Assembly: GCF_001652725.1 (NCBI RefSeq)
Contig: NZ_LWHJ01000031.1
Coordinates: forward strand, 1 to 64,000
Direction: 5' to 3'
DNA from: Pedobacter psychrophilus
Lineage (GTDB): Bacteria; Bacteroidota; Bacteroidia; Sphingobacteriales; Sphingobacteriaceae
DNA: 64,000 nucleotides
The position numbers and the translations under genes are program-made. Positions 8,602 to 16,424 of this stretch are shown one piece after another. A model generated the notes under the pieces. It saw only the letters and a program-made list of their open reading frames with translations. It did not search any database and was not told the DNA's origin. Every line of letters begins with the position of its first letter. Within the stretch, counting starts at the first letter, position 1.

Positions 8602-8692
8602 GTCATGTCTACAAAGGAGACATCCCACTTGCAAAGTTGCCATTTCACAATTGATTACCTACACATGAAACCTCTCGTTCCTCGAGGTAACG
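8602..8692. repeat. REP-like element with two inverted hairpin halves
   Basis: The left half at 8602-8628 is GTC, arm ATGTCT, loop, arm AGACAT, then CCCAC. The right half at 8667-8692, read on the minus strand, is GTT, arm ACCTC, loop, arm GAGGT, then TTC. The two halves point at each other about 40 bp apart. Their arms differ from each other and from the element at 7360-7387 (ATTTC/GAAAT), yet each stays complementary to its own partner arm. This points to selection on the hairpin structure, as in REP/REPIN elements moved by RAYT-type transposases. Confidence 0.55.
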
Positions 8693-8702
8693 GATGGAAT
8701 AA

Positions 8703-9437
8703 TTATGGTGTACTCATTGCCACTGGTAAAATTTTCCCATTAAAAAATCGATGACCATTTAAAGCAAAATCAGCTAAATATTTTCCCATTTCAAATGCTT
8801 GTACTGGAGATTGATAACCAGGAAAAGCTTTTTCTAACATTTCTGTTTGTGCAGAACCTAAAGCCAAGCAGTTTACACTTATTTTATCATCAACTAATTC
8901 TTGTGCTAAGCATTCGGTTAAATTATGAAGCGCCGCTTTACTTGCAGAATAAGCAGCAAGTCCAACAAATTTTGAACTTCCCTGAAAACCACCCATAGAA
9001 CCTACATTTACAATGTGCGAGTTAACTTGAAGCTGTGGAATTAAAGCCTGTATCATCCTAAAATGACTTAGAAAATTGCTTTGAAACATATCAGCCATAT
9101 CCAATTCTGTCAGTTCTTTAAACGGTTTATTTAAAAGTGTTCCTGCATTGTTAATCAATATGTTAAAAGTTCCAAATTGTTGTTTTACAAAAGCTTTTAG
9201 AATCTCTTCATCATCATTTAAAATATCAAAAACTACAGGGTAAAGCTTCGCATCGGGATTTAAACTTTTAACTATTTTATTTAAGTTTTGCAGCTTTTCT
9301 TTTGTGCGGGCAATGGCAATTACTTCATGACCTTTAACTGCCAAGTCTATAGCCGCTTCAAAACCTATTCCGCTGCTTGCGCCGGTAATTATAATTTTTT
9401 TAAATTCTATTATTTCATCTAAAGAAGTTGTCTGCAT
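8703..9437 (-). CDS. SDR-family NAD(P)-dependent oxidoreductase
   Basis: A 244-residue classical short-chain dehydrogenase/reductase. The cofactor motif TGASSGIG is at 18-25, NNAG is at about 96-99, a catalytic Ser lies in NVGSMGG and the YSASK catalytic pair is near residue 163. The residues after the second beta-strand (AIARTKEK) include a basic arginine suggestive of NADP(H). It starts one base after the stop of the aromatic amino acid hydroxylase gene, so the two are translated from one transcript. That pairing suggests a role in pterin recycling, since animal dihydropteridine reductase is also an SDR, but generic SDR function cannot be excluded. Confidence 0.85.
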   Translation of the reverse strand: MQTTSLDEIIEFKKIIITGASSGIGFEAAIDLAVKGHEVIAIARTKEKLQNLNKIVKSLNPDAKLYPVVFDILNDDEEILKAFVKQQFGTFNILINNAGTLLNKPFKELTELDMADMFQSNFLSHFRMIQALIPQLQVNSHIVNVGSMGGFQGSSKFVGLAAYSASKAALHNLTECLAQELVDDKISVNCLALGSAQTEMLEKAFPGYQSPVQAFEMGKYLADFALNGHRFFNGKILPVAMSTP

Positions 9438-9438
9438 T

Positions 9439-11220
9439 TTATTCTTTTATGGTAAGTTGTATTACAGGATTATCAATCAATTTAATACCGTCTTCAATCA
9501 ATTTTTTCAGCTCTTGATAGTTAGAGGCTTTCATTTCCAAATATATCTTAATGTCTTTTTGTAATGAAATATTTATTTGATGCTGATTTAAGATTTCTAA
9601 CAATTCTATACAGCAAAGCCAATCTTCACGATGATTTTTTTTAAGTTCATTAAATATCCTTTCCACATTTTCAATACCGTTTTCAGTTAAACGTATTAAT
9701 TTTGTTTCTTGATAAAGTTGCTGTAATTCTAGCTGTTTTTTAGAATAATCTACTTTTTTAGTTTGTGTTTTAGAAACATGTGCTATCTCTTCAAAAGCAT
9801 CCTTATCTGCTGCACCACAAAAAACAGAGACTATTTTTTCTCCTACTGCCATATCATAAACTCCAAATTCTGGTTTAAAAAGAATTTGATTTTCTTTGGT
9901 AGTAACAGTACAATTATCGAAACTAATCAGTAATAATTTATCATTTTTAAAAAGAAGAGATTTCACTTTTCCACTAACGCTAATTCCACTTTCAAATTCG
10001 ATATTAGTATCGTTTCCTTTCAGAATATTATATTTTTCTAAATCCTTTTCACCGAAATTCTCTAAACATTTGTCTTCATTTTTAAGCTTTCCAACAGGAG
10101 AGCTAAATCCATCTTTATGAAAATCTTTTCCATGATTTTGCAATTGTTTATTGTCATGGCTTAAAGCCGATGTTCCAGTAGTTTTAATAAAATGTAATTC
10201 ATCATTTTTACTCATTCCAATATCAGTAAAAACACCACTTATTTGTAAACCAGAAGAATAAACGGCTGTACAGGTTTTTTTGCATTCAATTGCTTTTAAC
10301 ACACTTTCGGTACCGCCTTTTCTAAACGCCATCGTATCGGCGAAAGCCTCTAAAACATCTATTAAATTTTGAAAATTTGGAGTTACAAAAAGTTGAGGTT
10401 GTGTTTTAGTAATATCATAAGAATAATTTATCGTATCAAAATTATACCATAATTTTTTCACATCCTTTTGCATACAGCTAGCGCTTTCTCCAATAGATGA
10501 AAGTAAACCAGCACCATAAATTTTTGGGTCTTCTAAGGTTCCAATTAATCCATATTCTACCGTATACCAATGCAGCCGACTTAGTAATGCCATTTCAGAT
10601 GGGTCGCCTAAATTCTCTTGACAAAAATTAACTTTCTGCTCTGCTTTTTTAATATCAGCAGGATGGGCGTTTATATCTTCTTTTAAAATGGAAAGTTTTC
10701 TTATTGCTTCATAAAGTTGGTAATCTTTTGAAGAAAACATCGCTTTGGCACCAATAGAGCCGAAATAACTTAAGTAATTGTTATAAGCTTCATCGGCTAT
10801 AATAGGAGCGTGGCCAGCCGATTCATGGATTATATCTGGTGCTGGCGTATAAGCAATGTGATTAATTTGTCTGATATCGGCAGCAATAACTAAAACTTGA
10901 TAAGCCTGAAATTCCATAAATGCAACAGGTGGAATAAAGCCATCAACTGTTACAGCTCCCCAACCAATTTTCCCTAAATTATCATTCATGGTTTGCAAAT
11001 CGGGAATATTTTCAATGCTTAAACCTGCTCTTGCTAAACCCTTTATATAAGGATAATAGGCCACATTTTTTAAATAGCTATAATTTTGACGCATAACATA
11101 TCGCCAAACAGCATGGTTTATGGAAGTGTAGTTCTCATAATTTTGATCTACAATATATTGCCTTAAATGATTGGGAAGTTTTTTTACTTTAGAATTATTG
11201 AAATCATCTATTGCTATCAT
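9439..11220 (-). CDS. Aromatic amino acid hydroxylase (phenylalanine 4-monooxygenase type), C-terminally extended
   Basis: A pterin- and non-haem-iron-dependent hydroxylase. The catalytic domain is N-terminal: the iron ligands are His132 and His137 in DIIHESAGHAP and Glu222 in HWYTVEYGLIG, and GESASC lies further on. The spacing between the His pair and the Glu (85 residues) is about twice that of animal or proteobacterial enzymes, because of a charged helical insert at about 163-210. No ACT domain precedes it; instead about 280 residues of unassigned sequence follow, ending in charged helices. The total of 593 residues agrees with my memory of long Bacteroidota homologues. Phenylalanine-to-tyrosine conversion is the most likely reaction. 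It forms an operon with the SDR gene downstream. Confidence 0.88.
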   Translation of the reverse strand: MIAIDDFNNSKVKKLPNHLRQYIVDQNYENYTSINHAVWRYVMRQNYSYLKNVAYYPYIKGLARAGLSIENIPDLQTMNDNLGKIGWGAVTVDGFIPPVAFMEFQAYQVLVIAADIRQINHIAYTPAPDIIHESAGHAPIIADEAYNNYLSYFGSIGAKAMFSSKDYQLYEAIRKLSILKEDINAHPADIKKAEQKVNFCQENLGDPSEMALLSRLHWYTVEYGLIGTLEDPKIYGAGLLSSIGESASCMQKDVKKLWYNFDTINYSYDITKTQPQLFVTPNFQNLIDVLEAFADTMAFRKGGTESVLKAIECKKTCTAVYSSGLQISGVFTDIGMSKNDELHFIKTTGTSALSHDNKQLQNHGKDFHKDGFSSPVGKLKNEDKCLENFGEKDLEKYNILKGNDTNIEFESGISVSGKVKSLLFKNDKLLLISFDNCTVTTKENQILFKPEFGVYDMAVGEKIVSVFCGAADKDAFEEIAHVSKTQTKKVDYSKKQLELQQLYQETKLIRLTENGIENVERIFNELKKNHREDWLCCIELLEILNQHQINISLQKDIKIYLEMKASNYQELKKLIEDGIKLIDNPVIQLTIKE

Positions 11221-11449
11221 ACAGCTTTTTTCAAATTGGTCTTAACTACAAACTTAACAATTTACAAAATTATTTATTGTTTTTAGTGCCTAAGGTTTTT
11301 TGATATGCTTAATGTAGAGTGATTTAAAATTTATTATTTGTTTTCATTTGATTGATAGCATTATTATTTTAATTAATTATTAATAAATTTCAAACTAATT
11401 TCATTTAAACTTGTAACTTTCTTTGCTTGCAAATGTCTTATAATCAACT

Positions 11450-12697
11450 ATGCTATTTCTAAAACTATTTAAAGAAAGTTTCATTTTCGCTTTTGATGCG
11501 TTAAGGCAAAATAGAACCCGTACATTTTTATCGTTGTTAGGTATCACTATCGGTATATTTACAATTATTACCGTTTTTGCTGCAGTTGATACTTTTAGGG
11601 GGAACCTACAAACCAGCGTTGATAAATTAGGAAGCAAAACAATTTATATACAAAAATGGCCATGGGGAGGATTTGGTGATTATCCCTGGTGGAAATATAT
11701 GCAACGTCCAAATGCCAATCTTAGAGATTATGAAGCCTTAAAAGGTAGGATTACAACAGCAGAAGGAATTTGTTTTCAGGTTGGTTTATCAAACAGGACC
11801 TTGAAATATAAAAGTAATAGTATTGAAGGAGCAAGGGTTTCTGCTGTATCACATGATTATGATAAAACATGGAATTTTGATTTATCAGAAGGAAGATATT
11901 ATACAGATAACGAATCTAATAGCGGAGCACCCGTTTGTATAATAGGTGCTGATATTGCTGAAGGACTTTTTCCAAACCAAACGGCTACAGGGAAAGATAT
12001 AAAAGTATTGGGAAGAAAAGTTCAGGTAATTGGTGTTTTTGCAAGAGAAGGGGAAGATTTATTAGGAGTATCTTCTGACAATACATTGCTTTTGCCACTT
12101 AATTTTGCCAGAAATTTAGTGGATGTAGAAAGTGATAGATATGGTCCACAAATCACGGTTAGGGGTAAAGACCAATATTCTGTAGAAGATGTAGAAAGTG
12201 AATTAAGAGGTTTAATGCGATCTATTAGAAGTATTAGACCAGCTGACGATGATAATTTTGCATTAAATAAGACTACAATACTTTCCGGACAATTAGATCA
12301 ATTATTTGGTATCGTTAATATTGCAGGTTGGATTATAGGAGGTTTTTCAATTTTAGTGGGTGGCTTCGGTATTGCAAACATCATGTTTGTATCTGTTAAA
12401 GAAAGAACAAACATTATAGGAATTCAAAAATCTTTAGGAGCTAAAAACTATTTTATATTGATGCAATTCCTTTTTGAAGCTATCGCTTTATGCTTGATAG
12501 GTGGCTTAATTGGTTTAGGTATAGTTTATTTAGCAACATTGGTTGCCACTTATGGTTTCGACGTTAAAATTGTATTAGATAGAGGAAACATCATTAGAGG
12601 AATAAGTATTTCAGTAATAATTGGTGTAATTTCTGGATTTTGGCCAGCATTTTCTGCGGCGAGATTAGATCCTGTTGAAGCGATTAGATCTAAATAA
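11450..12697 (+). CDS. MacB/FtsX-type ABC transporter permease
   Basis: A 415-residue permease of the MacB family. One N-terminal membrane helix (about 23-46, TFLSLLGITIGIFTIITVF) leads into a large periplasmic MacB core domain (about 50-280), followed by three C-terminal helices of the FtsX domain (about 285-310, 335-360 and 383-402). The conserved N-terminal ALRQNRTRTFLSLLGI and the C-terminal FWPAFSAARLDPVEAIR motif are typical. Such proteins dimerise and work with a separate ATPase in lipoprotein, peptide or drug extrusion; no ATPase gene is adjacent. It stands divergent from the hydroxylase operon across a 229-bp gap, and its stop abuts the stop of the next convergent gene with no spacer. 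Confidence 0.9.
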   Translation: MLFLKLFKESFIFAFDALRQNRTRTFLSLLGITIGIFTIITVFAAVDTFRGNLQTSVDKLGSKTIYIQKWPWGGFGDYPWWKYMQRPNANLRDYEALKGRITTAEGICFQVGLSNRTLKYKSNSIEGARVSAVSHDYDKTWNFDLSEGRYYTDNESNSGAPVCIIGADIAEGLFPNQTATGKDIKVLGRKVQVIGVFAREGEDLLGVSSDNTLLLPLNFARNLVDVESDRYGPQITVRGKDQYSVEDVESELRGLMRSIRSIRPADDDNFALNKTTILSGQLDQLFGIVNIAGWIIGGFSILVGGFGIANIMFVSVKERTNIIGIQKSLGAKNYFILMQFLFEAIALCLIGGLIGLGIVYLATLVATYGFDVKIVLDRGNIIRGISISVIIGVISGFWPAFSAARLDPVEAIRSK

Positions 12698-13066
12698 TTA
12701 CAACTGCTCAACTACTCTTTTGTAGATAAATTCTACAAGACGTTTGTTTATTTCTTGCTGATTAGAAAGATAAAAATCTAATTCGTTAGAAGTAAACAAA
12801 CCTTTAATCATCCCAATTAAATCTTTCTTAAACGGTATATCTTTTTTTAAAGTTTGATAAAACAATTCTATTTTAATGGTTTCATCACGGTTTGAAAATC
12901 CCTTATATTTATTTTCTAAAAAATGGATTGAGGTTTGAACCAATACATCGTTTTGTAGTTTAAGTACTTGTCTTAAAACTTCTTGAAACTGTTCTAAAGG
13001 TTGTGGGATTTCTCCAAATGTAATTCCAGGTCTTAATTTTTGGATTTCTTGATCTCTATTTGTCAT
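12698..13066 (-). CDS. Hypothetical protein, 122 aa, all-helical
   Basis: A soluble, charged, predicted all-alpha protein without signal peptide or membrane segment. It opens with MTNRDQEIQKLRPGITFGEIPQP and then has long helices rich in Lys, Glu and Leu. I do not recognise the family. Its last codon directly abuts the stop of the ABC permease on the other strand, and it starts 33 bp downstream of the MATE gene stop on the same strand, so it may be the second gene of that transcript. Gene status is supported by length, a normal ATG start and sensible composition. Confidence 0.6.
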   Translation of the reverse strand: MTNRDQEIQKLRPGITFGEIPQPLEQFQEVLRQVLKLQNDVLVQTSIHFLENKYKGFSNRDETIKIELFYQTLKKDIPFKKDLIGMIKGLFTSNELDFYLSNQQEINKRLVEFIYKRVVEQL

Positions 13067-13099
13067 TGCAAAAAGAACGAATTCGATACCAGTTTGTTT

Positions 13100-14452
13100 T
13101 TAAGATTGAATTGCCAATTTATTCATCATGTTTCTAAACCTAAAATAAAGCAAAGTCGCTGATGCAGTTAACGCTATAGAAAGTGCTATCCAAATCCCTT
13201 GTGGACCCATTTTAAAACTGAAACCTAAAACATAACCTAAAGGCAAACCAATTACCCAATAAGCTATTAATGTAATAATTGTAGGGATTTTAACATCAGA
13301 TAAACCTCTTAAAATTCCAGCTCCAATAACTTGTATTCCATCAGATAGTTGAAAAATGGCTGCCAAAATTAATAATTGAGAAGCGATAGCTATTACTTCT
13401 TCATTTTTAATGTAAAGCCAAGGCAATAAACGATTGCAAGTCAGAAATATAATGGCGGTTATTAGCATGTAACCAATAACCAAATGATAAGAGCTAATGG
13501 CAGAAAGTTTAAGCTCTTTAAAATCTTTTTTACCTAACGCATTTCCTGCTTTAATAGTTGCTGCAGCTGCAATACCACTTGCACCCATATATGTAAACGC
13601 TGCTAAATTGATTGCGATTTGATGTGCTGCAAGTTCTTTTGCGCCAATCCATCCCACCATAATCGCTGCTCCAGAAAAAGCACCAACCTCGAAAAAATAT
13701 TGCATCGCAATGGGGAAACCCAATTTAGTAATGGCTTTGATTTTCGTCCAATCTGGAAGATGCACTTTAAAATCACTTAAATAATCAGAGAATAGTGAAG
13801 ATTTAATTACATAAAACCACATGGCAATTGCCATAAAAATCCTTGAAATTAACGTACCAATCCCTGCTCCAAATAATCCATAAGCAGGAAATCCCCACCA
13901 ACCATAAATTAGTATAAAATTAAATAGAATGTTTAAAGCATTACCACCGATAGAAATGTACATGGCTTGTTTGGTGTAACCTAAACCTTCTGCAAATTGC
14001 CTAAAAATTTGAAAAATCATTAAAGGAACAATAGAAGCTGCAATTACTAAAAGATAATCTTTTGCAGCAATCTCTACTTCTAAGGGTTGCGATAGTACAT
14101 GTAAATATTGAGCAATTAAAGCCACTATTCCAAAAAGCGCTAAACCGCTTATTAAACTTATAATTACTCCTTGTTCTAGATAAAATCCACATATTTTTTT
14201 GTTTCCTTTACCGCTTTCTTGTGCAACTATTGGAGTAATTCCTTGAGAAATGCCAATTCCACTTACTAAAAATATACTTAAAATACTATTTCCTAAAGCA
14301 CAGGCTGCCAATGGTATGGTTCCTAACTGACCAACCATCACAGTATCTCCAACGGCAGTTAACATGTGCCCTAATTGCGATATTACAACCGGATATGCTA
14401 GTATGAAATTACTCTTGTAAAAAGGTTTGTACTTATAGAAGGACTTGAACAT
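13100..14452 (-). CDS. MATE family multidrug/sodium antiporter
   Basis: A 450-residue inner-membrane exporter with about twelve membrane helices arranged as two homologous halves (MatE domains at about 18-178 and 243-404). The first half has typical MATE positions such as YPVVISQLGHMLTAVGDTVMVGQLG, and the second half repeats the pattern with FPIAMQYFFEVGAFSGAAIMVG. These proteins extrude cationic drugs or metabolites in exchange for Na+ or H+; NorM-like activity is likely but the substrate is unknown. It is followed by the 122-residue hypothetical gene and preceded by 123 bp of non-coding DNA containing an 18-bp direct repeat. Confidence 0.92.
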   Translation of the reverse strand: MFKSFYKYKPFYKSNFILAYPVVISQLGHMLTAVGDTVMVGQLGTIPLAACALGNSILSIFLVSGIGISQGITPIVAQESGKGNKKICGFYLEQGVIISLISGLALFGIVALIAQYLHVLSQPLEVEIAAKDYLLVIAASIVPLMIFQIFRQFAEGLGYTKQAMYISIGGNALNILFNFILIYGWWGFPAYGLFGAGIGTLISRIFMAIAMWFYVIKSSLFSDYLSDFKVHLPDWTKIKAITKLGFPIAMQYFFEVGAFSGAAIMVGWIGAKELAAHQIAINLAAFTYMGASGIAAAATIKAGNALGKKDFKELKLSAISSYHLVIGYMLITAIIFLTCNRLLPWLYIKNEEVIAIASQLLILAAIFQLSDGIQVIGAGILRGLSDVKIPTIITLIAYWVIGLPLGYVLGFSFKMGPQGIWIALSIALTASATLLYFRFRNMMNKLAIQS

Positions 14453-14532
14453 TTCGTTTAAAATGAACGGCGAAATTAAGAAATTAAACGTTAAGCATGT
14501 ATTTCTTAAATCAACAAATAAACTAATCTTAA

Positions 14533-14568
14533 AATCTGTGAAATCTCCTTAATCTGTGAAATCACGAA
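14533..14568. repeat. 18-bp direct repeat AATCTGTGAAATC, two copies
   Basis: AATCTGTGAAATC occurs at 14533-14545 and 14551-14563, an 18-bp period, in the gap between the AlbA_2-domain gene and the MATE gene. Similar AATCTGTGAAATC-type short tandem repeats recur between genes in this group of bacteria as I know them. Function is unknown. Confidence 0.5.
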
Positions 14569-14575
14569 AACCTTG

Positions 14576-15217
14576 TTAAGCTGAAGTATAAAATTCTTCT
14601 TTCTCAGTAGTATGTACCCTAATCATGCCAGCCAACACTAATTTTACCAAAATTTTAGAAGCTCTTCTTTTCGATAAATTTAGCATATCACAATATTGCA
14701 TTAAGGTAATTCTATCGTTTTTTTCTAAATATTCTAACAGTGCTTTTTCTTTAGACCCATATTCAATCAATACGCCAATGTCTTTATGTTCACGTTTTAA
14801 AACATCTAAAACAATTTTGCTTGCCAAAACACTTTTATCTTTTACCCTAATATAAGCCCACCATTTTTCATCTTCTCCTAATGCAAAATGAGGTTTTTGG
14901 TCGCTTTCTACAATATCAACAACCACAATAATTTTATCATCAATATAAATTTCTTCAAATGTAGGTTCTAATAAAGGTTTTGAAAAAAATGTCGCTGCCT
15001 TATCTATCATGTAACGTTCTTCGTCTTCAGATTTTACACCGCTGATTTTACCATCATCGGCAACGCCTATAAAGAGTTTACCACCTTTATTATTTGCAAA
15101 CGAAACCATTGTTTTCGCTATTTTATGACAGGAAGTGATTGTTTTTTTAAAATCGAGATTAACACCTTCACCTTCTAAAATCATCATTTTAACCTGAGAA
15201 ATCTTTAATTTATTCAT
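14576..15217 (-). CDS. AlbA_2 (Schlafen-like) domain protein with C-terminal winged helix
   Basis: A 213-residue cytosolic protein. Residues about 14-130 form an AlbA_2/divergent AAA_4 domain: EGEGVNLDFKKTI, then MVSFANNKGGKLFIGVADDGKISGV, and a central beta region ending YIRVKDKSV. The C-terminal 55 residues (DRITLMQYCDMLNLSKRRASKILVKLVLAGMI) are a winged helix. Members are thought to be transcription regulators or nucleic-acid-binding proteins, and annotations as ATP-binding are not well founded. It starts 4 bp after the GNAT gene stop, so it belongs to a three-gene minus-strand operon (16160 down to 14576). Confidence 0.8.
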   Translation of the reverse strand: MNKLKISQVKMMILEGEGVNLDFKKTITSCHKIAKTMVSFANNKGGKLFIGVADDGKISGVKSEDEERYMIDKAATFFSKPLLEPTFEEIYIDDKIIVVVDIVESDQKPHFALGEDEKWWAYIRVKDKSVLASKIVLDVLKREHKDIGVLIEYGSKEKALLEYLEKNDRITLMQYCDMLNLSKRRASKILVKLVLAGMIRVHTTEKEEFYTSA

Positions 15218-15221
15218 AGCC

Positions 15222-15674
15222 TTATGTTTCCCAACTCCTATATTTCTCTAAAAATCTATCTGGTTTATTTAATGGCTCAAATCCAAATTTCTGATACAAT
15301 TGATGTGCATCGGCGGTAGCTAAAAGAAACCTTCTAATTCCATCAAAATCTTTATAATTAATGATTGTTTGGAGTAACCATTTTGATAATCCTAATCCTC
15401 TGTATTCTTTATCTATAAAAACATCTGCTAAATAGGCAAATGTGCTTTTATCACTTATCACTCTTGCAAAACCTATTTGCTTTTCCTTAAAATAAACTCC
15501 AAAACAAATTGATTCATTGATTGATGTTTCAAAATTTTTTCTTGGTAGTCCTTTTGCCCAATAAGATTTTTGTGTTAAAAAATTATAGATATAATCTAAA
15601 TTCAATAAGGATTTATCAGTATCAATTTTGTAGCCTTTTCTTAAATAAACAGCCTCGTTAATAATTGTTTTCAT
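15222..15674 (-). CDS. GNAT family N-acetyltransferase
   Basis: A 150-residue acetyl-CoA-dependent acyltransferase of the GNAT fold. The hallmark acetyl-CoA loop is EYRGLGLSKWLL (Q/R-x-x-G-x-G/A pattern) at about residues 89-100, preceded by the beta4 strand YLADVFID. The C-terminal HQLYQKFGFEPL is the usual helix and strand before the last beta-bulge. The substrate is unknown. It lies between the DUF4442 and AlbA_2 genes with spacings of 0 and 4 bp, a tight operon whose shared purpose is not evident. Confidence 0.85.
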   Translation of the reverse strand: MKTIINEAVYLRKGYKIDTDKSLLNLDYIYNFLTQKSYWAKGLPRKNFETSINESICFGVYFKEKQIGFARVISDKSTFAYLADVFIDKEYRGLGLSKWLLQTIINYKDFDGIRRFLLATADAHQLYQKFGFEPLNKPDRFLEKYRSWET

Positions 15675-16160
15675 TTAATATGCTACTTTATTTTGTTCTC
15701 CTTGATACCGATTTCTAACGTAAACTTCATTACTTACCAAAGCGCAGAGTTCTCCTTTTTTATTAAATATTTCTATTGGGTAAGCCTTAATAAATTTCTC
15801 GCCAGCTTTTAAGGTCTTTAGAGCTTCTTCTATTTCATCGGGTTGAATGGATATTTTAAAATATAAATCTCCGTGTCCTGGTTTTAAGTATTGTATGGAA
15901 GCACTTTTTAGCCAAACCCTGGTTTTAAAACCATGTAACCTTAAAATTTGATCAAATAAAAGTGCATAAAATGGGTCAGAAGCACTAAATATGGTACCAC
16001 CAAAAATCGATTTATTGTAATTAATATTCAACAGACTCTTATTGATCTTAACCTCAACGCTAGTAAAATCCTCAGCAAATTTTTTGACCCAAATCCTTTG
16101 AAAAAACAAAGGGGGATAAAATCTCATCATCCATTTTAATGTGTTTGCGCTAACTTTCAT
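15675..16160 (-). CDS. DUF4442 hot-dog fold protein (thioesterase-like)
   Basis: A 161-residue protein with the layout of DUF4442, a hot-dog fold family related to acyl-CoA thioesterases. It has an N-terminal helix (LKWMMRFYPPLFFQRIWV), NYNKSIFGGTIFSASDPFYALLFDQIL with the central hot-dog helix, and a following strand set (HGDLYFKISIQPDEIEEALK). The N/D-x-x-GT/GG part of the family motif is present. Acyl-CoA hydrolysis is plausible but not proven for the family. It is the first gene of the three-gene minus-strand operon and is divergent from gatB across 264 bp. Confidence 0.75.
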   Translation of the reverse strand: MKVSANTLKWMMRFYPPLFFQRIWVKKFAEDFTSVEVKINKSLLNINYNKSIFGGTIFSASDPFYALLFDQILRLHGFKTRVWLKSASIQYLKPGHGDLYFKISIQPDEIEEALKTLKAGEKFIKAYPIEIFNKKGELCALVSNEVYVRNRYQGEQNKVAY

Positions 16161-16371
16161 AGGGTGATAAATATCTTAAATATTTTGATAAACCATCATC
16201 AAATCTATTGGCTAAGTTTATTTTTGAATATATTGAATGTGTTTTATTACGTAAAATATATTTTTAAGACTAATTAATTTTAAATGAGTTGAAAAAACCG
16301 ATATTAAAAGAATTATAATTTAACAATTTGATAATATTTTGTTTTGTTTAATTAATTGTAAGTAATTCGTT

Positions 16372-16379
16372 TATATTTG
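16372..16379 (+). promoter_or_regulatory. Candidate -7 box (TATATTTG) upstream of gatB
   Basis: An exact TAnnTTTG match 45 bp before the gatB ATG. A TTTG at 16343-16346 could act as the -33 element, although the 25-bp spacing is a little long. Plausible but unproven. Confidence 0.4.
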
Positions 16380-16424
16380 AAAATTGCAATAAAATATGCC
16401 TATAAATAAAAAAATTATCAATTA

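Noticed and set aside
8458-8754. 98-codon ORF across the gap at 8.6 kb
   Set aside because: It overlaps the start of a good lipoprotein gene on the other strand and the second REP-like element.
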